DNA of 64,000 bases from Aequoribacter sp049615385 (GTDB taxonomy: Bacteria > Pseudomonadota > Gammaproteobacteria > Pseudomonadales > Halieaceae), in NCBI RefSeq assembly GCF_049615385.1, contig NZ_JBMZFL010000003.1. The stretch is one strand, 5' to 3'. This document shows, piece after piece, positions 25,733 through 34,397 of this stretch. The position numbers were made by a program, and so were the translations under genes. A model generated the notes under the pieces. That model was not told where the DNA came from, did not search any database, and saw only the letters and a list, made by a program, of their open reading frames with translations. The stretch's first letter is position 1, and every line of letters begins with the position of its first letter.

Positions 25733-26494
25733 TTAAAGCAACATAAAGCCGCCGTCGCTCACCAAGGTATGCCCAGTCGTATAGGCCGACATGTCGCTGG
25801 CTAGATACAGAATAGGGCTGATGATTTCCTCGGTCTCGGCAATACGTTTTTGCACGGTGGCATTAATGGAACCTTCCTCATAACCCGGGTTTGCCGCAGC
25901 GCTGTCGAACAGATCCGAGTGATAACTTCCGGGTGCGAGTGCGTTGACACGGATGTTCATCGGTCCCCATTCAATGGCCATGACTTTGGTCAGCGATTCC
26001 AGCGCCGCTTTAGTGGCTGCGTAGAAGCCGAGATACGCCGGGGGTTTTAAACCCGCTACAGAAATGACGTTGATGATCGAACCACCGCCGTGCTCTGCCA
26101 TTTTGGGCGCCATTCGAGACGCTAAGTACCATGGCCCTTTAGTGTTGACGTCAAACAGCTTTTGAAAAAGCTCGACGCTTAAGTCACTCAGCCCGCCTAG
26201 CATGGGGTTCATACCAGCGTTGTTGATCAGGATGTCGACACGGCCGAACTCCGCGTAGCTCTGTTCGATGACCCTGTCTAGGGCTTCGGGCTCGCCAGTG
26301 TGCGCCTGTATAGCCAGCGCTCGTCGGCCTTTTGCTCTGATTTGCTCGGCCACTGCTTCGCAATTTTCTAGTTTTCGGCTCGCGATAATGATGTCAGCAC
26401 CGGCATCAGCAAGCCCCAGACTCATGGCTTTGCCTAAGCCTCTGCCTCCGCCGGTAATTAGCGCCACTTTGCCGCTTAAATCGATGGTATGCAT
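25733..26494 (-). CDS. Short-chain dehydrogenase/reductase
   Basis: A 253-residue classical SDR. The NAD(P) motif TGGGRGLG is at 14-21, NNAG at 91-94 and the catalytic S145, Y158 and K162 in SVAGLKPPAYLGFYAATK. It oxidises or reduces a hydroxyl/keto group, plausibly the 3-hydroxyacyl-CoA or alcohol step of the nearby pathway. It is leftward and convergent with the second TA operon. The end, AYTTGHTLVSDGGFMLL, is typical. The substrate is not readable. Confidence 0.9.
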   Translation of the reverse strand: MHTIDLSGKVALITGGGRGLGKAMSLGLADAGADIIIASRKLENCEAVAEQIRAKGRRALAIQAHTGEPEALDRVIEQSYAEFGRVDILINNAGMNPMLGGLSDLSVELFQKLFDVNTKGPWYLASRMAPKMAEHGGGSIINVISVAGLKPPAYLGFYAATKAALESLTKVMAIEWGPMNIRVNALAPGSYHSDLFDSAAANPGYEEGSINATVQKRIAETEEIISPILYLASDMSAYTTGHTLVSDGGFMLL

Positions 26495-26559
26495 GTTATC
26501 TCCTCATCACTTTGACGGGTGTGTATCAGCCCTTAATTATTTTTAATAGATGCAATATA

Positions 26560-26973
26560 TTATTTTTTGCAGTCCATATAGACGGCCAGAAGAGAAGCGG
26601 GTTTGTCGCTGTCATTGTAGCCGTGGTGCACGACATGCATGGCTTCCATGAAGGTGTCGCCGGCTGTGTAGGTGTTAATACCATAGCCCTCGTAGTCTAC
26701 TTTTATGGTGCCCGATAATATTTGCGCGTAAAGCGGTGTGACGTGGGTGTGTTTGGCGCCTGTTTGCCCGGGTGTCATGGTAATAATGTCGGAATGAATC
26801 CGTGGGCTGCAGTTTTCTGAGGGGTAGTCGATTGCGTTGCCCAAGATGTCGGTACCAGTATCCAATAAATTTTGTGCGGGATAACCGCCGAGGACTTGGG
26901 TGGCTTTTTGCAGTGGCGCCGAAAGTGTCAGCGAGCTAGTGAATAACAATAAAAAGGTGGTCAGTAAACGCAT
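26560..26973 (-). CDS. Exported cupin-domain protein
   Basis: A 137-residue protein with a signal peptide (MRLLTTFLLLFTSSLTLSA) and one cupin barrel. Metal-ligand type residues appear in GAKHTHVTPLYAQILSG and in the second motif around GDTFMEAMHVVHHGYND. Small exported cupins of this type bind a metal and are mostly uncharacterised. It lies 65 bp upstream of the SDR gene in the same direction; a shared transcript is possible. Function unknown. Confidence 0.75.
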   Translation of the reverse strand: MRLLTTFLLLFTSSLTLSAPLQKATQVLGGYPAQNLLDTGTDILGNAIDYPSENCSPRIHSDIITMTPGQTGAKHTHVTPLYAQILSGTIKVDYEGYGINTYTAGDTFMEAMHVVHHGYNDSDKPASLLAVYMDCKK

Positions 26974-27082
26974 TTTGGTCTCCTAAAAATGTTCTCTTCA
27001 GTTTAGACCCTATTACTGCCAAAACAAATCCCTGATGAGTGGGCGCCAATTTGGAACCGTTAGCGCTTTAGTTTATGGCCGT

Positions 27083-27748
27083 TTACGTGAGATCTGAGTG
27101 TACTGTTTTATGTTTGCGCTTTAAGACAAAGGCTGCGCCCCAAAGTCCTGCGTAAAGTAAGAGTAAGGCGGCAAGGGCGGGGTACGGAGCCTCTAGATTG
27201 CTACGAGAGCCTGCGTAGGTTGTAAGTAGCGCATAGGGAATGTGACCCAAGCAGAAAAATAGCGTGAACTTGAGTCTAGGCATTTTGGCTGCACCGGCCA
27301 GACAGTAAGTGATTTCTGGCAGCATGGGTGCAGAGCGACTGAGTAGCAACATAAGCGAGCCGTAGCTTAAAAAATCATCTTGCACTTTGGCTTGCTCGCC
27401 CGCGGATAACCCAAGACGTGAAAATAGCTGCAAACCCATGCCTCGACTTGCTTCGTAGGCGCAGAATGCGGCGGTGATTAACCCCAAAAATACTGCACCG
27501 AAACCAATTTGAAATCCTAAAAAATAACCTGCAAACAGGGCGACCCAGACCGTGGGAATAGAAAACAGCAAGTCGGCCAAAAGCAAAGCAATGACCAAGG
27601 CGATTAAAGACTCTACTGGCTGATGTTGTAGCAGTTCAAACCAGCGCTTGATATCGCTTAAATCAAACCAGCCCATTAGGCGCGTCAGTAGTAGTAAGCC
27701 GATAAATAGCGCGACTAAGCGAAGGCTGACTTTAATGATGGGGTGCAT
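27083..27748 (-). CDS. VTT-domain (TVP38/TMEM64, DedA-like) membrane protein
   Basis: A 221-residue inner-membrane protein with several hydrophobic segments. The VTT core is visible as ALFAGYFLGFQIGFGAVFLG and RSAPMLPEITYCLAGAAKMPRLKF. The family is linked to lipid scrambling or membrane homeostasis; individual functions are mostly unknown. Monocistronic, divergent from the Phd-like gene. A short basic tail, VLKRKHKTVHS, follows the last helix. Confidence 0.8.
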   Translation of the reverse strand: MHPIIKVSLRLVALFIGLLLLTRLMGWFDLSDIKRWFELLQHQPVESLIALVIALLLADLLFSIPTVWVALFAGYFLGFQIGFGAVFLGLITAAFCAYEASRGMGLQLFSRLGLSAGEQAKVQDDFLSYGSLMLLLSRSAPMLPEITYCLAGAAKMPRLKFTLFFCLGHIPYALLTTYAGSRSNLEAPYPALAALLLLYAGLWGAAFVLKRKHKTVHSDLT

Positions 27749-27835
27749 AAGTTGCCAAGTTGATTGAAAAACGCTTTATGGTACCAAACTGCTTAAGGCT
27801 TACCGAATTTACTATTTTCCATCAAATTTGCTCAA

Positions 27836-27863
27836 AGTGGCACTTTTAAATTAAAGTGGCACT
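27836..27863. promoter_or_regulatory. Twin palindromic operators of the Phd/zeta-like operon
   Basis: Two identical odd palindromes, AGTGGCACT (27836-27844 and 27855-27863), each in the direct repeat aaagtggcact, are 19 bp centre to centre, nearly two helical turns. The second abuts a good -10, TATACT (27863-27868), and the gene starts 20 bp later. Phd-type antitoxins bind pairs of short palindromes in this way to repress their own operon. Confidence 0.65.
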
Positions 27864-27882
27864 ATACTGCAAGGAGGTCGTA

Positions 27883-28332
27883 ATGAGTTCAGAAACGCTA
27901 GGAGTCAAAGAGTCGGGTTTGTACACAGCCCGTTCGCATGAGTTAGAGAGTCAGCTTGAAAGCTTGGCCTTACTACCTGAGATGCCGGATCTTAAACGTA
28001 TGGGTGGCAAAGCCTTTGGCCGCAGTATTGAGTCTTCGCTTAAAGCACTAAGCCAAACGCAAGAACCCATTGGCTTAAGTTTGCGCAGGCAAGATTTAGC
28101 GGTTGTCTTAAGCGTTTCTCAGTACGAGGAAATACTGAAAATGAAAGCTCTTTATCAACAGTTGGTGGTGCGCCTAAAACAGCACGAAATTGGTAGTGTC
28201 AGTAGTGAATACGACCGCTTATATGAACGAATCACTAGCCTGTCGTCGCGTGAAGCCGCGGATCAATTGTTTGGAGCGACTGGCGATGAGCTAGGGCATT
28301 CGTACAATCCAGGGGGCGATACACCTTTGTGA
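27883..28332 (+). CDS. Phd/YefM-like antitoxin candidate
   Basis: A 149-residue protein. The stretch PIGLSLRRQDLAVVLSVSQYEEILKMKALYQQL resembles the Phd core (a strand with the typical x-VAVLIS-x-E-Y-E-L pattern). Unusually it is preceded by about 70 residues and followed by about 45, longer than normal Phd proteins (70-90). The ATG has an excellent ribosome site, aaggaggtcgta; an upstream GTG lies inside the operator and was rejected. It overlaps the kinase gene by four bases (GTGA). Position and core point to an antitoxin, but the fold assignment is moderate. Confidence 0.65.
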   Translation: MSSETLGVKESGLYTARSHELESQLESLALLPEMPDLKRMGGKAFGRSIESSLKALSQTQEPIGLSLRRQDLAVVLSVSQYEEILKMKALYQQLVVRLKQHEIGSVSSEYDRLYERITSLSSREAADQLFGATGDELGHSYNPGGDTPL

Positions 28333-28955
28333 TTACGGTCATTGCCGGTGTTAATGGTGCGGGTAAAAGTTCGCTCGTTGGCGCATATTTGCGCGCAAAG
28401 CGTGGCGACTACTTTAATCCGGATGAAGTGGCACGAAATCTACTCAGACGCCATCCGGAATTCTCTCAAGAAACAGCGAATGCAGAAGCGTGGCGTATAG
28501 GCTACAAGCAGCTTGAGTTAGCGGTACAACACAATCACGATTACGCCATTGAAACGACCCTGGGTGGTAATTCGATCCGCAAGTTATTGCACCGTGCGAT
28601 CGATAAAGGGTGCGACGTGCGCATCTTTTACTGCGGTCTAGAATCACTTGAACTGCATGTCGAAAGAGTGGCGCAAAGGGTGCGTCGGGGTGGACATTTC
28701 ATACCAGAAGCTAAGATTAAAGAGCGTTGGGTAAGCTCTATTCATAATATGCTCAGTTTAATTCCGCGGCTCAGTGAGCTCGCGGTGTTCGACAACTCGT
28801 TTCAATGTGACACGATGACACGCCCGATGCCTAAATGCCTATTTGTGGTGAAAGCACATCAATTTACCGTATTACCCGTTAGTGATATGCCAGAATGGGC
28901 GAAGCCTTTAGCGGCTCGGGCGATGCAATGCGTTATTGATGCGGGTTATCGATAA
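28329..28955 (+). CDS. Zeta-toxin-like P-loop kinase
   Basis: A 208-residue P-loop protein. Walker A is GVNGAGKSS (7-15), followed by the family stretches YFNPDEVARNLL, AIETTLGGNS and HVERVAQRVRRGGHFIPEAKIKERW, which match the zeta/UNG-kinase-like group (COG4185). Zeta toxins phosphorylate UDP-N-acetylglucosamine and poison wall synthesis; COG4185 members are less well known. GTG start overlapping the upstream stop. The partner is Phd-like rather than an epsilon-type antitoxin, an uncommon match. The 3' end overlaps the convergent dnaE2 gene by 10 bp. Confidence 0.8.
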   Translation: MITVIAGVNGAGKSSLVGAYLRAKRGDYFNPDEVARNLLRRHPEFSQETANAEAWRIGYKQLELAVQHNHDYAIETTLGGNSIRKLLHRAIDKGCDVRIFYCGLESLELHVERVAQRVRRGGHFIPEAKIKERWVSSIHNMLSLIPRLSELAVFDNSFQCDTMTRPMPKCLFVVKAHQFTVLPVSDMPEWAKPLAARAMQCVIDAGYR

Positions 28956-31900
28956 GCTCTGGCTTTAATCGATAACGATGCCAGAACATGGGTGTAGTCT
29001 TCTAAGTCGCCCGCGATAATATGGCTCACATTGTCTTTGCGTTCGAGCGTACCCTTAACGACCAGTAACCGTGCATTCATTAATGCCTGGCGGCAACGTT
29101 CCTGTAGCTTGGGCCAGACCACGACATTGTGGTTGCCCGTTTCGTCTTCTAAGGTCAAAAAAATAACACCCGAAGCCGTTCCCGGTCGCTGTTTGCAGGT
29201 GACCAAACCCGCGATACGAACAAAACGTTGAGACGAGGCTGAAAGCAGTTCGCGGTGGGTCGAACACCGTTTAAAGGGCCATTCTGTGCGTAATAACGAT
29301 AAAGGATGGTCGCGCAGTGTGAGCCCGGTGCTTTGGTAATCGGCCAGTACGTTTTCAGCCACACTCGGGGGTTCGATGGTAGGACTTTGGTAATTTTCGG
29401 TGTTATCCAAACTGGCCAGTAAGGGACGATGTTCGGGTAACCCTAAGACCTGCCACTGGGTTTGGTGGCGGTGACCGCTGATGGTCGACAATGCATCAGC
29501 GCCACTCAATGCTTGCAGTTCATTGGCGGATATAGCGGCGCGCTGGCGTAATTCATTCAATGCTTTGAAGGGCCCGTACTGTCGCCTAGCTTCGACAATA
29601 CGCGTAGCAGTCGCTTTGCTTAAGCCCTTGACTAAGCGCAGGCCTAAACGAATTGTGTTGGGTTGCTGCCGATAATCTGTGGCAACCAGTTGGTGGTCCC
29701 AAAGGCTTTGGTTAATGTCGAGAGGCTCGATATGAATACCGTGGCGCTGGGCATCTTGTATCAGTTGTGAAGGGCTATAAAAACCCATGGGCTGGCTGTT
29801 GAGTATGCCCACATAAAAAGCGCCGGGGTGATGCCGTTTAAGCCAAGCTGACGCGTAGGCCAGCAGTGCAAAGCTAGCCGAGTGCGACTCTGGGAAACCG
29901 TAGCCGCCAAACCCCTTAATCTGGTCGAATAAGCGATTGGCAAAAGCTTCGTCGTAGCCATTGGCCAGCATGCCCTGAATTAATTTGTGCTCGAAGGTGA
30001 GTAATTTGCTGTTCTTGCCCCAATTGGTGATAGCGCGGCGGAGTTGATCGGCTTCACCACCGCTAAAGCCCGCTGCGACCATGGCTAACCGAATGACCTG
30101 TTCTTGAAAGATGGGGACTCCTAGGGTCCGTTGCAACACCCCTTTAATGGCGTCGTTTGGAAAGGTCACGGGCTCTAAACCTTCCCGCCGACGTAGGTAG
30201 GGGTGCACCATTTCGCCTTGGATCGGACCGGGGCGGACAATGGCAATTTCGATTACTAGATCGTAAAAGCAGGCAGGCTTTAAACGCGGCAACATCGCCA
30301 TTTGGGCGCGCGATTCGATTTGGAATACCCCTAAGCTATCGCCCGTTTGCAGCATGCGATAGGTGCTGGCATCTTCTTTAGGGATTTCACGTAAATGCGC
30401 GATGGTTGGTTGATAATTCGCGATTAGATCTAAGGATTTGCGGATGGCGGATAACATTCCCAGCGCTAAGACATCGACTTTAAGCAGGCCTAAGGCCTCG
30501 ATATCGTCCTTGTCCCACTGAATCACCGTGCGGTCAGGCATGCTGGCATTCTCGACCGGCACGAGCTGCGATATGGGTCCTGCGCTAATCACAAAACCGC
30601 CCACGTGCTGCGACAAATGCCTCGGAAACCCGAGAATCTGGTTAACCAAGTGCTGAAAATGGACCGCCTGCTGTTCGCTATGCTTAATGCCTTGCTCGTT
30701 AAAACGCTGTTGTAGCTCGGCTCGTCGGTCCCACCAGGCGATCGATTGGCTGAGTTGCTCAATGAAACTGGCATCAAACCCCATCGCTCGGCCGATATCG
30801 CGAATAGCACTGCGGGTTCGGTAGGTAATGACAGTGGCTGCAAGAGCCGCTCGACGACGTGAGTATTTTGAATAGATGTACTGAATGACCTCTTCGCGCC
30901 GCTCGTGCTCAAAATCGACGTCAATGTCAGGGGGTTCGTCACGCTCTTGCGAAATGAAGCGTTCAAATAGCAAATCGATATGTTCGGGCGACACTTCGGT
31001 AATACCTAGGCAGTAGCACACCACTGAATTGGCGGCAGAACCTCGGCCTTGGCACAAAATGCGGCGCGATTTTGCGAAATTGACGATATCGTAGACGGTC
31101 AAAAAATAGTGTTCGTAGCGCAGCTGAGCAATCAGTTCGAGCTCTTTCTCGATACGTTCTTGAATGGCATTGGGGGTGCCATTGGGCCATCGTTGACGAC
31201 AGCCTTGTTCCACTTCTTGGCGTAAATACTCACTGGCGGTTTGATCGGTAGGCACAATTTCTTGCGGATACTCATAGCGCAGTTCCCGTAACGAAAACTG
31301 GCATTGATCAGCAATCGTTTGGCTTTGCTGTATGAGTTCCTCTGGGTATAAGGCTTTAATGAGTTCTAAAGGGCGTAAATGCTGCTGACTGTTGCCTAAA
31401 CGCAAGGTTCCCAAGCGATCAATCTGAGTGCGGTGATGCAAGGCCGTTAGCGCGTCGTGCAAGGCTTTGCGTTTGGGGGAATGCATGCGTACATCGCCAC
31501 AGGCTACCATGGGGATATTCAGTTCTTGGCTTAAGGCTTCAAAGGCTTGAAACTGTCGCCGGGTCTCGCCCGCTAACAAATGTTTAAACCCCAACCACAG
31601 GCGCGTTTTAAAGCGCTTACTTAGGGTATGACCAAAGGCGACTTGCGAGCGATTTAGCTGCTCGGGTAACCAAATTAGCAAGCAGTGCTTTAAATGAAAA
31701 ATAAGATCGGTTAAATGCACCTCGTATTGACCTTTATCGGCTCTTCGACGTGCCCGACTAATCAAGCCTGAGAGTTCGCTATAAGCGTTTCGATTGGGCG
31801 CTAGGGCGACTAGGCGAACCCCTTCTGCAGTGAGAAATTCACTGCCAATAATGAGTTTAATGTCAGAGATCTCGGCTTGTACGTGAGCCTTTACTACGCC

Positions 31901-32041
31901 CGCGAGCGAACATTCATCGGTAATAGCGATAGCGCCATAACCTAATTCGGCGGCGCGAGCGACTAGCTCGTCAGGGTGAGACGCACCGCGCAAAAAACTG
32001 TAGTTACTGGTGCAAACCAGTTCGCAGTAAGGCATAGACAT
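28946..32041 (-). CDS. dnaE2: Error-prone DNA polymerase DnaE2 (ImuC)
   Basis: A 1031-residue C-family polymerase. It has an N-terminal PHP domain (YCELVCTSNYSFLRGASHPDELV) and the catalytic DxD in PPDIDVDFEHERREEVIQYI, and ends with an OB-fold (RIAGLVTCKQRPGTASGVIFLTLEDETG). Length and start are those of DnaE2, shorter than DnaE1 (about 1160). With ImuA and ImuB it carries out damage-induced mutagenesis. A LexA box lies 19 bp upstream of the start, so it is SOS-controlled. The imuA/imuB genes are 2.6 kb away with unrelated genes between, whereas the three are usually adjacent. Confidence 0.95.
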   Translation of the reverse strand: MSMPYCELVCTSNYSFLRGASHPDELVARAAELGYGAIAITDECSLAGVVKAHVQAEISDIKLIIGSEFLTAEGVRLVALAPNRNAYSELSGLISRARRRADKGQYEVHLTDLIFHLKHCLLIWLPEQLNRSQVAFGHTLSKRFKTRLWLGFKHLLAGETRRQFQAFEALSQELNIPMVACGDVRMHSPKRKALHDALTALHHRTQIDRLGTLRLGNSQQHLRPLELIKALYPEELIQQSQTIADQCQFSLRELRYEYPQEIVPTDQTASEYLRQEVEQGCRQRWPNGTPNAIQERIEKELELIAQLRYEHYFLTVYDIVNFAKSRRILCQGRGSAANSVVCYCLGITEVSPEHIDLLFERFISQERDEPPDIDVDFEHERREEVIQYIYSKYSRRRAALAATVITYRTRSAIRDIGRAMGFDASFIEQLSQSIAWWDRRAELQQRFNEQGIKHSEQQAVHFQHLVNQILGFPRHLSQHVGGFVISAGPISQLVPVENASMPDRTVIQWDKDDIEALGLLKVDVLALGMLSAIRKSLDLIANYQPTIAHLREIPKEDASTYRMLQTGDSLGVFQIESRAQMAMLPRLKPACFYDLVIEIAIVRPGPIQGEMVHPYLRRREGLEPVTFPNDAIKGVLQRTLGVPIFQEQVIRLAMVAAGFSGGEADQLRRAITNWGKNSKLLTFEHKLIQGMLANGYDEAFANRLFDQIKGFGGYGFPESHSASFALLAYASAWLKRHHPGAFYVGILNSQPMGFYSPSQLIQDAQRHGIHIEPLDINQSLWDHQLVATDYRQQPNTIRLGLRLVKGLSKATATRIVEARRQYGPFKALNELRQRAAISANELQALSGADALSTISGHRHQTQWQVLGLPEHRPLLASLDNTENYQSPTIEPPSVAENVLADYQSTGLTLRDHPLSLLRTEWPFKRCSTHRELLSASSQRFVRIAGLVTCKQRPGTASGVIFLTLEDETGNHNVVVWPKLQERCRQALMNARLLVVKGTLERKDNVSHIIAGDLEDYTHVLASLSIKARAYR

Positions 32042-32059
32042 TGATTAACAGGGCTTAGT

Positions 32060-32079
32060 TGCTGTATATTTATACAGTA
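32060..32079 (-). promoter_or_regulatory. LexA box of dnaE2
   Basis: TGCTGTATATTTATACAGTA differs from the E. coli consensus TACTGTATATATATACAGTA at only two positions and keeps both CTGT and ACAG halves. It ends 19 bp upstream of the dnaE2 start, so LexA would block this promoter. Confidence 0.9.
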
Positions 32080-32244
32080 TTATTTGCTTGTCAATCGTGG
32101 TCTGATCGCTACGCGAGTAGCGTATAGTGCTTAAGTTATTTATTGCCGCTGAGTGGCAAGACAGTTCCAAGGCTTGCCCCGCTGGCTCGATCCTTGTATT
32201 CGCGTGAGCGTTAATCCAAAACAACAACAAAACTTGGGTGTTTT

Positions 32245-33132
32245 ATGACGAAACCAATTTTGCATCACTATCCCTTATCGCCTTACGCAGAGAAGATCCG
32301 TCGAATGCTTGCGTATTGCGAGTGTCCTTACGATTCGGTAGAAACCTCACCTATGTTGCCTCGCAAAGATCTTGACCAGCTAACCGGTGGTTATCGTCGT
32401 ATTCCTGTGGCGCAGTGGGGGGCTGATATTTACTGCGATACGCGCGCTATTGCTGAGCGAATTGCCGCAGACTGTAAAAAGCCCGAGCTGGCACCTTCAA
32501 AGCAAAGCACAGAGCAAGCGGAGTTTATCGAGCGAGTTGATGGCGATCTGTTTTTCGCTTTGGTAGGTCTAGCTTTTGGCGGTGCATTAAAGCAAAAAAT
32601 GAAGCAAGAATTCGGTTTGATTCGTTTGCTGCGTTTTGCCTGGGATCGCATGAAGCTAATGAAAGGTGCTAAACCCACGCCCAAAGGTGAGCAAGCAAAA
32701 GCCATGGTTCAAGCTCATCTTAACGATATGGAGGCCCGTTTAACCCAATCTTTTGTGTTTGGCGATGCGCCAACACTGGCTGATTTTACCGCGTATCATG
32801 GTCTTTGGTTTTTGTATGCGGTGGGCGAGTACCCAGGTATCGAGGGCTACCCGAATATTCAAGCGTGGATGGCGAAGATAGCAGCGCTTGGGTCAACTCA
32901 AGTCAGAGATATTACCGCGGCTGATAGCCTGTATATTGCGCGAGAGGCGGCGCCCCTAGACCACGGTTCGGGTAAGCAAATGGTCAGTATTGTACCAGAC
33001 GACTACGGTTTGCTGCCTGTGTCTGGTCAGTTGGTGCGTGAAGACGAGTTGGAGTATGTGATCGCACGTCAAAGCAAAAAAGCCGGCTTGGTTCATGTAC
33101 ACTTCCCTCGTCAAGGTTTTCGGCGCCAATAG
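32245..33132 (+). CDS. Glutathione S-transferase family protein
   Basis: A 295-residue protein. The thioredoxin-like GST domain is at about 1-80 (ILHHYPLSPYAEKIRRMLAYCECPYDSVE, with YRRIPVAQWGADIYCDTRAIAERI) and an all-helical domain follows to about 220 (FGDAPTLADFTAYHGLWFL). An extra C-terminal 70 residues (MVSIVPDDYGLLPVSGQLVREDELEYVIARQ) are beyond normal GSTs of about 210. The substrate is unknown. It is divergent from dnaE2 and followed after 12 bp by a DUF429 gene. Confidence 0.85.
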   Translation: MTKPILHHYPLSPYAEKIRRMLAYCECPYDSVETSPMLPRKDLDQLTGGYRRIPVAQWGADIYCDTRAIAERIAADCKKPELAPSKQSTEQAEFIERVDGDLFFALVGLAFGGALKQKMKQEFGLIRLLRFAWDRMKLMKGAKPTPKGEQAKAMVQAHLNDMEARLTQSFVFGDAPTLADFTAYHGLWFLYAVGEYPGIEGYPNIQAWMAKIAALGSTQVRDITAADSLYIAREAAPLDHGSGKQMVSIVPDDYGLLPVSGQLVREDELEYVIARQSKKAGLVHVHFPRQGFRRQ

Positions 33133-33144
33133 GCCGGTTAAGAC

Positions 33145-33861
33145 ATGCGCATTGCGGGTTTTGACATGGCGTGGCGTCCCGAGAATAACAACTCGGCGCT
33201 GGCTATTGGCGAATTGGTCGGCACCGAGCTCAATGTGCTGTTCTGCCGTGTTGCGACTCAGTCGGTTGAGGCATGGGTTGCGGATATTGTTTCGTCCGCG
33301 ATCGAAGGCATTGCAATCGACGCGCCTTTAATCATCAACAATCAAGAAGGGCAACGAGGGTGTGAAGCGCAACTGAACCAGGTCTTTCGGGGCGCAAACG
33401 CCGGTTGTCACCCGTCTAACTTAACCTTGTACCCAAATGCAGCCAGTGTTCGTGCGGCCGAAATGCTTCGCCTGCACGGATTTGAGCATTTGGGCAAGAA
33501 ACACTTTATGCTCGAGTGTTATCCACACCCCTCTATGGTCGAACTTTTTGGCTGGCGTGAGCGTTTGCTGTACAAGCGCGGCTCGGTAGCCGAACGCAAG
33601 CAAGGGCAAGTCCAGTTAGCTCAGGCCATTCTGTCATTGCAAACAGCCGATGTGTCTTTGGTAATAGAAGACCCACTCTTAGAATGTTTACAAACCGACT
33701 ATATAAGCAACTTGCGTGGTGCCGCGGTAAAAACTAACGAAGATCTATTGGACTCCCTAGTGTGTTTGTACATTGCCGCCTTGTACCAAACGGGCCAGGC
33801 CGCCTACGTTTTTGGTGATGTCGAGTCGGGCTACGTGTGGGTGCCTAAATTCAGAGATTAA
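33145..33861 (+). CDS. DUF429-domain protein
   Basis: A 238-residue protein starting MRIAGFDMAWRPENNNSALAIGEL, with an acidic IAIDAPLIINNQEGQRGCEAQLNQ and later FMLECYPHPSMVELFGW and DDLLDSL-like NEDLLDSLVCLYIAALY. This matches DUF429, an RNase H-like predicted nuclease fold. No function is established. It begins 12 bp after the GST gene in the same direction. Its stop overlaps the convergent ParE-type toxin gene by four bases. Confidence 0.75.
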   Translation: MRIAGFDMAWRPENNNSALAIGELVGTELNVLFCRVATQSVEAWVADIVSSAIEGIAIDAPLIINNQEGQRGCEAQLNQVFRGANAGCHPSNLTLYPNAASVRAAEMLRLHGFEHLGKKHFMLECYPHPSMVELFGWRERLLYKRGSVAERKQGQVQLAQAILSLQTADVSLVIEDPLLECLQTDYISNLRGAAVKTNEDLLDSLVCLYIAALYQTGQAAYVFGDVESGYVWVPKFRD

Positions 33862-34145
33862 AGCCAATCATCAATATGTTGTCCCCCAAGGATGGCCATG
33901 ATCTCCACAGTTTCGTTATTGATGCGATAATAAATAGTGTCGACTTTGTAGGTACAGCGGCGGTAGCCATCGCGGATATGGTTTACTGCTGGGTATCTGA
34001 GCGGGTGTGCCGCGATTTCGTCGAATATTTGAAAAAATCCCAAAAAGTAGGCGTCCGCATGCTTGGCCCCAAAAGCATGGTAGCCGTATTCGTAGATTCT
34101 TCGTAAGTCTTCCTTGGCCGCTATGGAGAGTCTATAAGTTTGCAT
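33858..34145 (-). CDS. ParE-family toxin
   Basis: A 95-residue toxin: YRLSIAAKEDLRRIYEYGYHAFGAKHADAYFLGFFQIFDEIAAHP, then HIRDGYRRCTYKVDTIYYRINNETVEIMAILGGQHIDDWL. This is the ParE1 type that pairs with CC2985/ParD antitoxins; the closing QHIDDWL is characteristic. Such toxins usually inhibit DNA gyrase. It begins immediately after the antitoxin stop. It is the third ParE-fold toxin in the window. Confidence 0.9.
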   Translation of the reverse strand: MQTYRLSIAAKEDLRRIYEYGYHAFGAKHADAYFLGFFQIFDEIAAHPLRYPAVNHIRDGYRRCTYKVDTIYYRINNETVEIMAILGGQHIDDWL

Positions 34146-34376
34146 TTAGTCGGGTAGTTGGTTTTTGAATTCCTCCAGAATAGCCTCGGGTGTTGATTCA
34201 ACAAAACCGCTTTTTTCGGCAAATGCGAGCTTTTGATTAATAGTTTCTATCCTTCGGGCTCGACGTATTAAGTCATTAACTAAATCACTTTTGCTGGAAT
34301 ATTCCCCGCTGTTTGCAACGTGATCTTTAAGCCATCGATCGTTCTGCTTAGTTAGGGTAATGCTTTGACGAGGCAT
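34146..34376 (-). CDS. ParD/CC2985-family antitoxin
   Basis: A 76-residue ribbon-helix-helix antitoxin: MPRQSITLTKQNDRWLKDHVANSGEYSSKSDLVNDLIRRARR, followed by the toxin-binding tail (KLAFAEKSGFVESTPEAILEEFKNQLP). The SGEYSSKSDLVNDLIR segment is diagnostic for the ParD family. It is translated just ahead of the ParE gene. A long perfect inverted repeat lies between 21 and 53 bp upstream of its start and is its likely binding site. Confidence 0.92.
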   Translation of the reverse strand: MPRQSITLTKQNDRWLKDHVANSGEYSSKSDLVNDLIRRARRIETINQKLAFAEKSGFVESTPEAILEEFKNQLPD

Positions 34377-34397
34377 AGTTGATACTCATAAGACAAA

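Noticed and set aside
27856..27882. GTG start for the Phd-like gene
   Set aside because: It lies inside the operator, and the ATG at 27883 has a near-perfect ribosome site.
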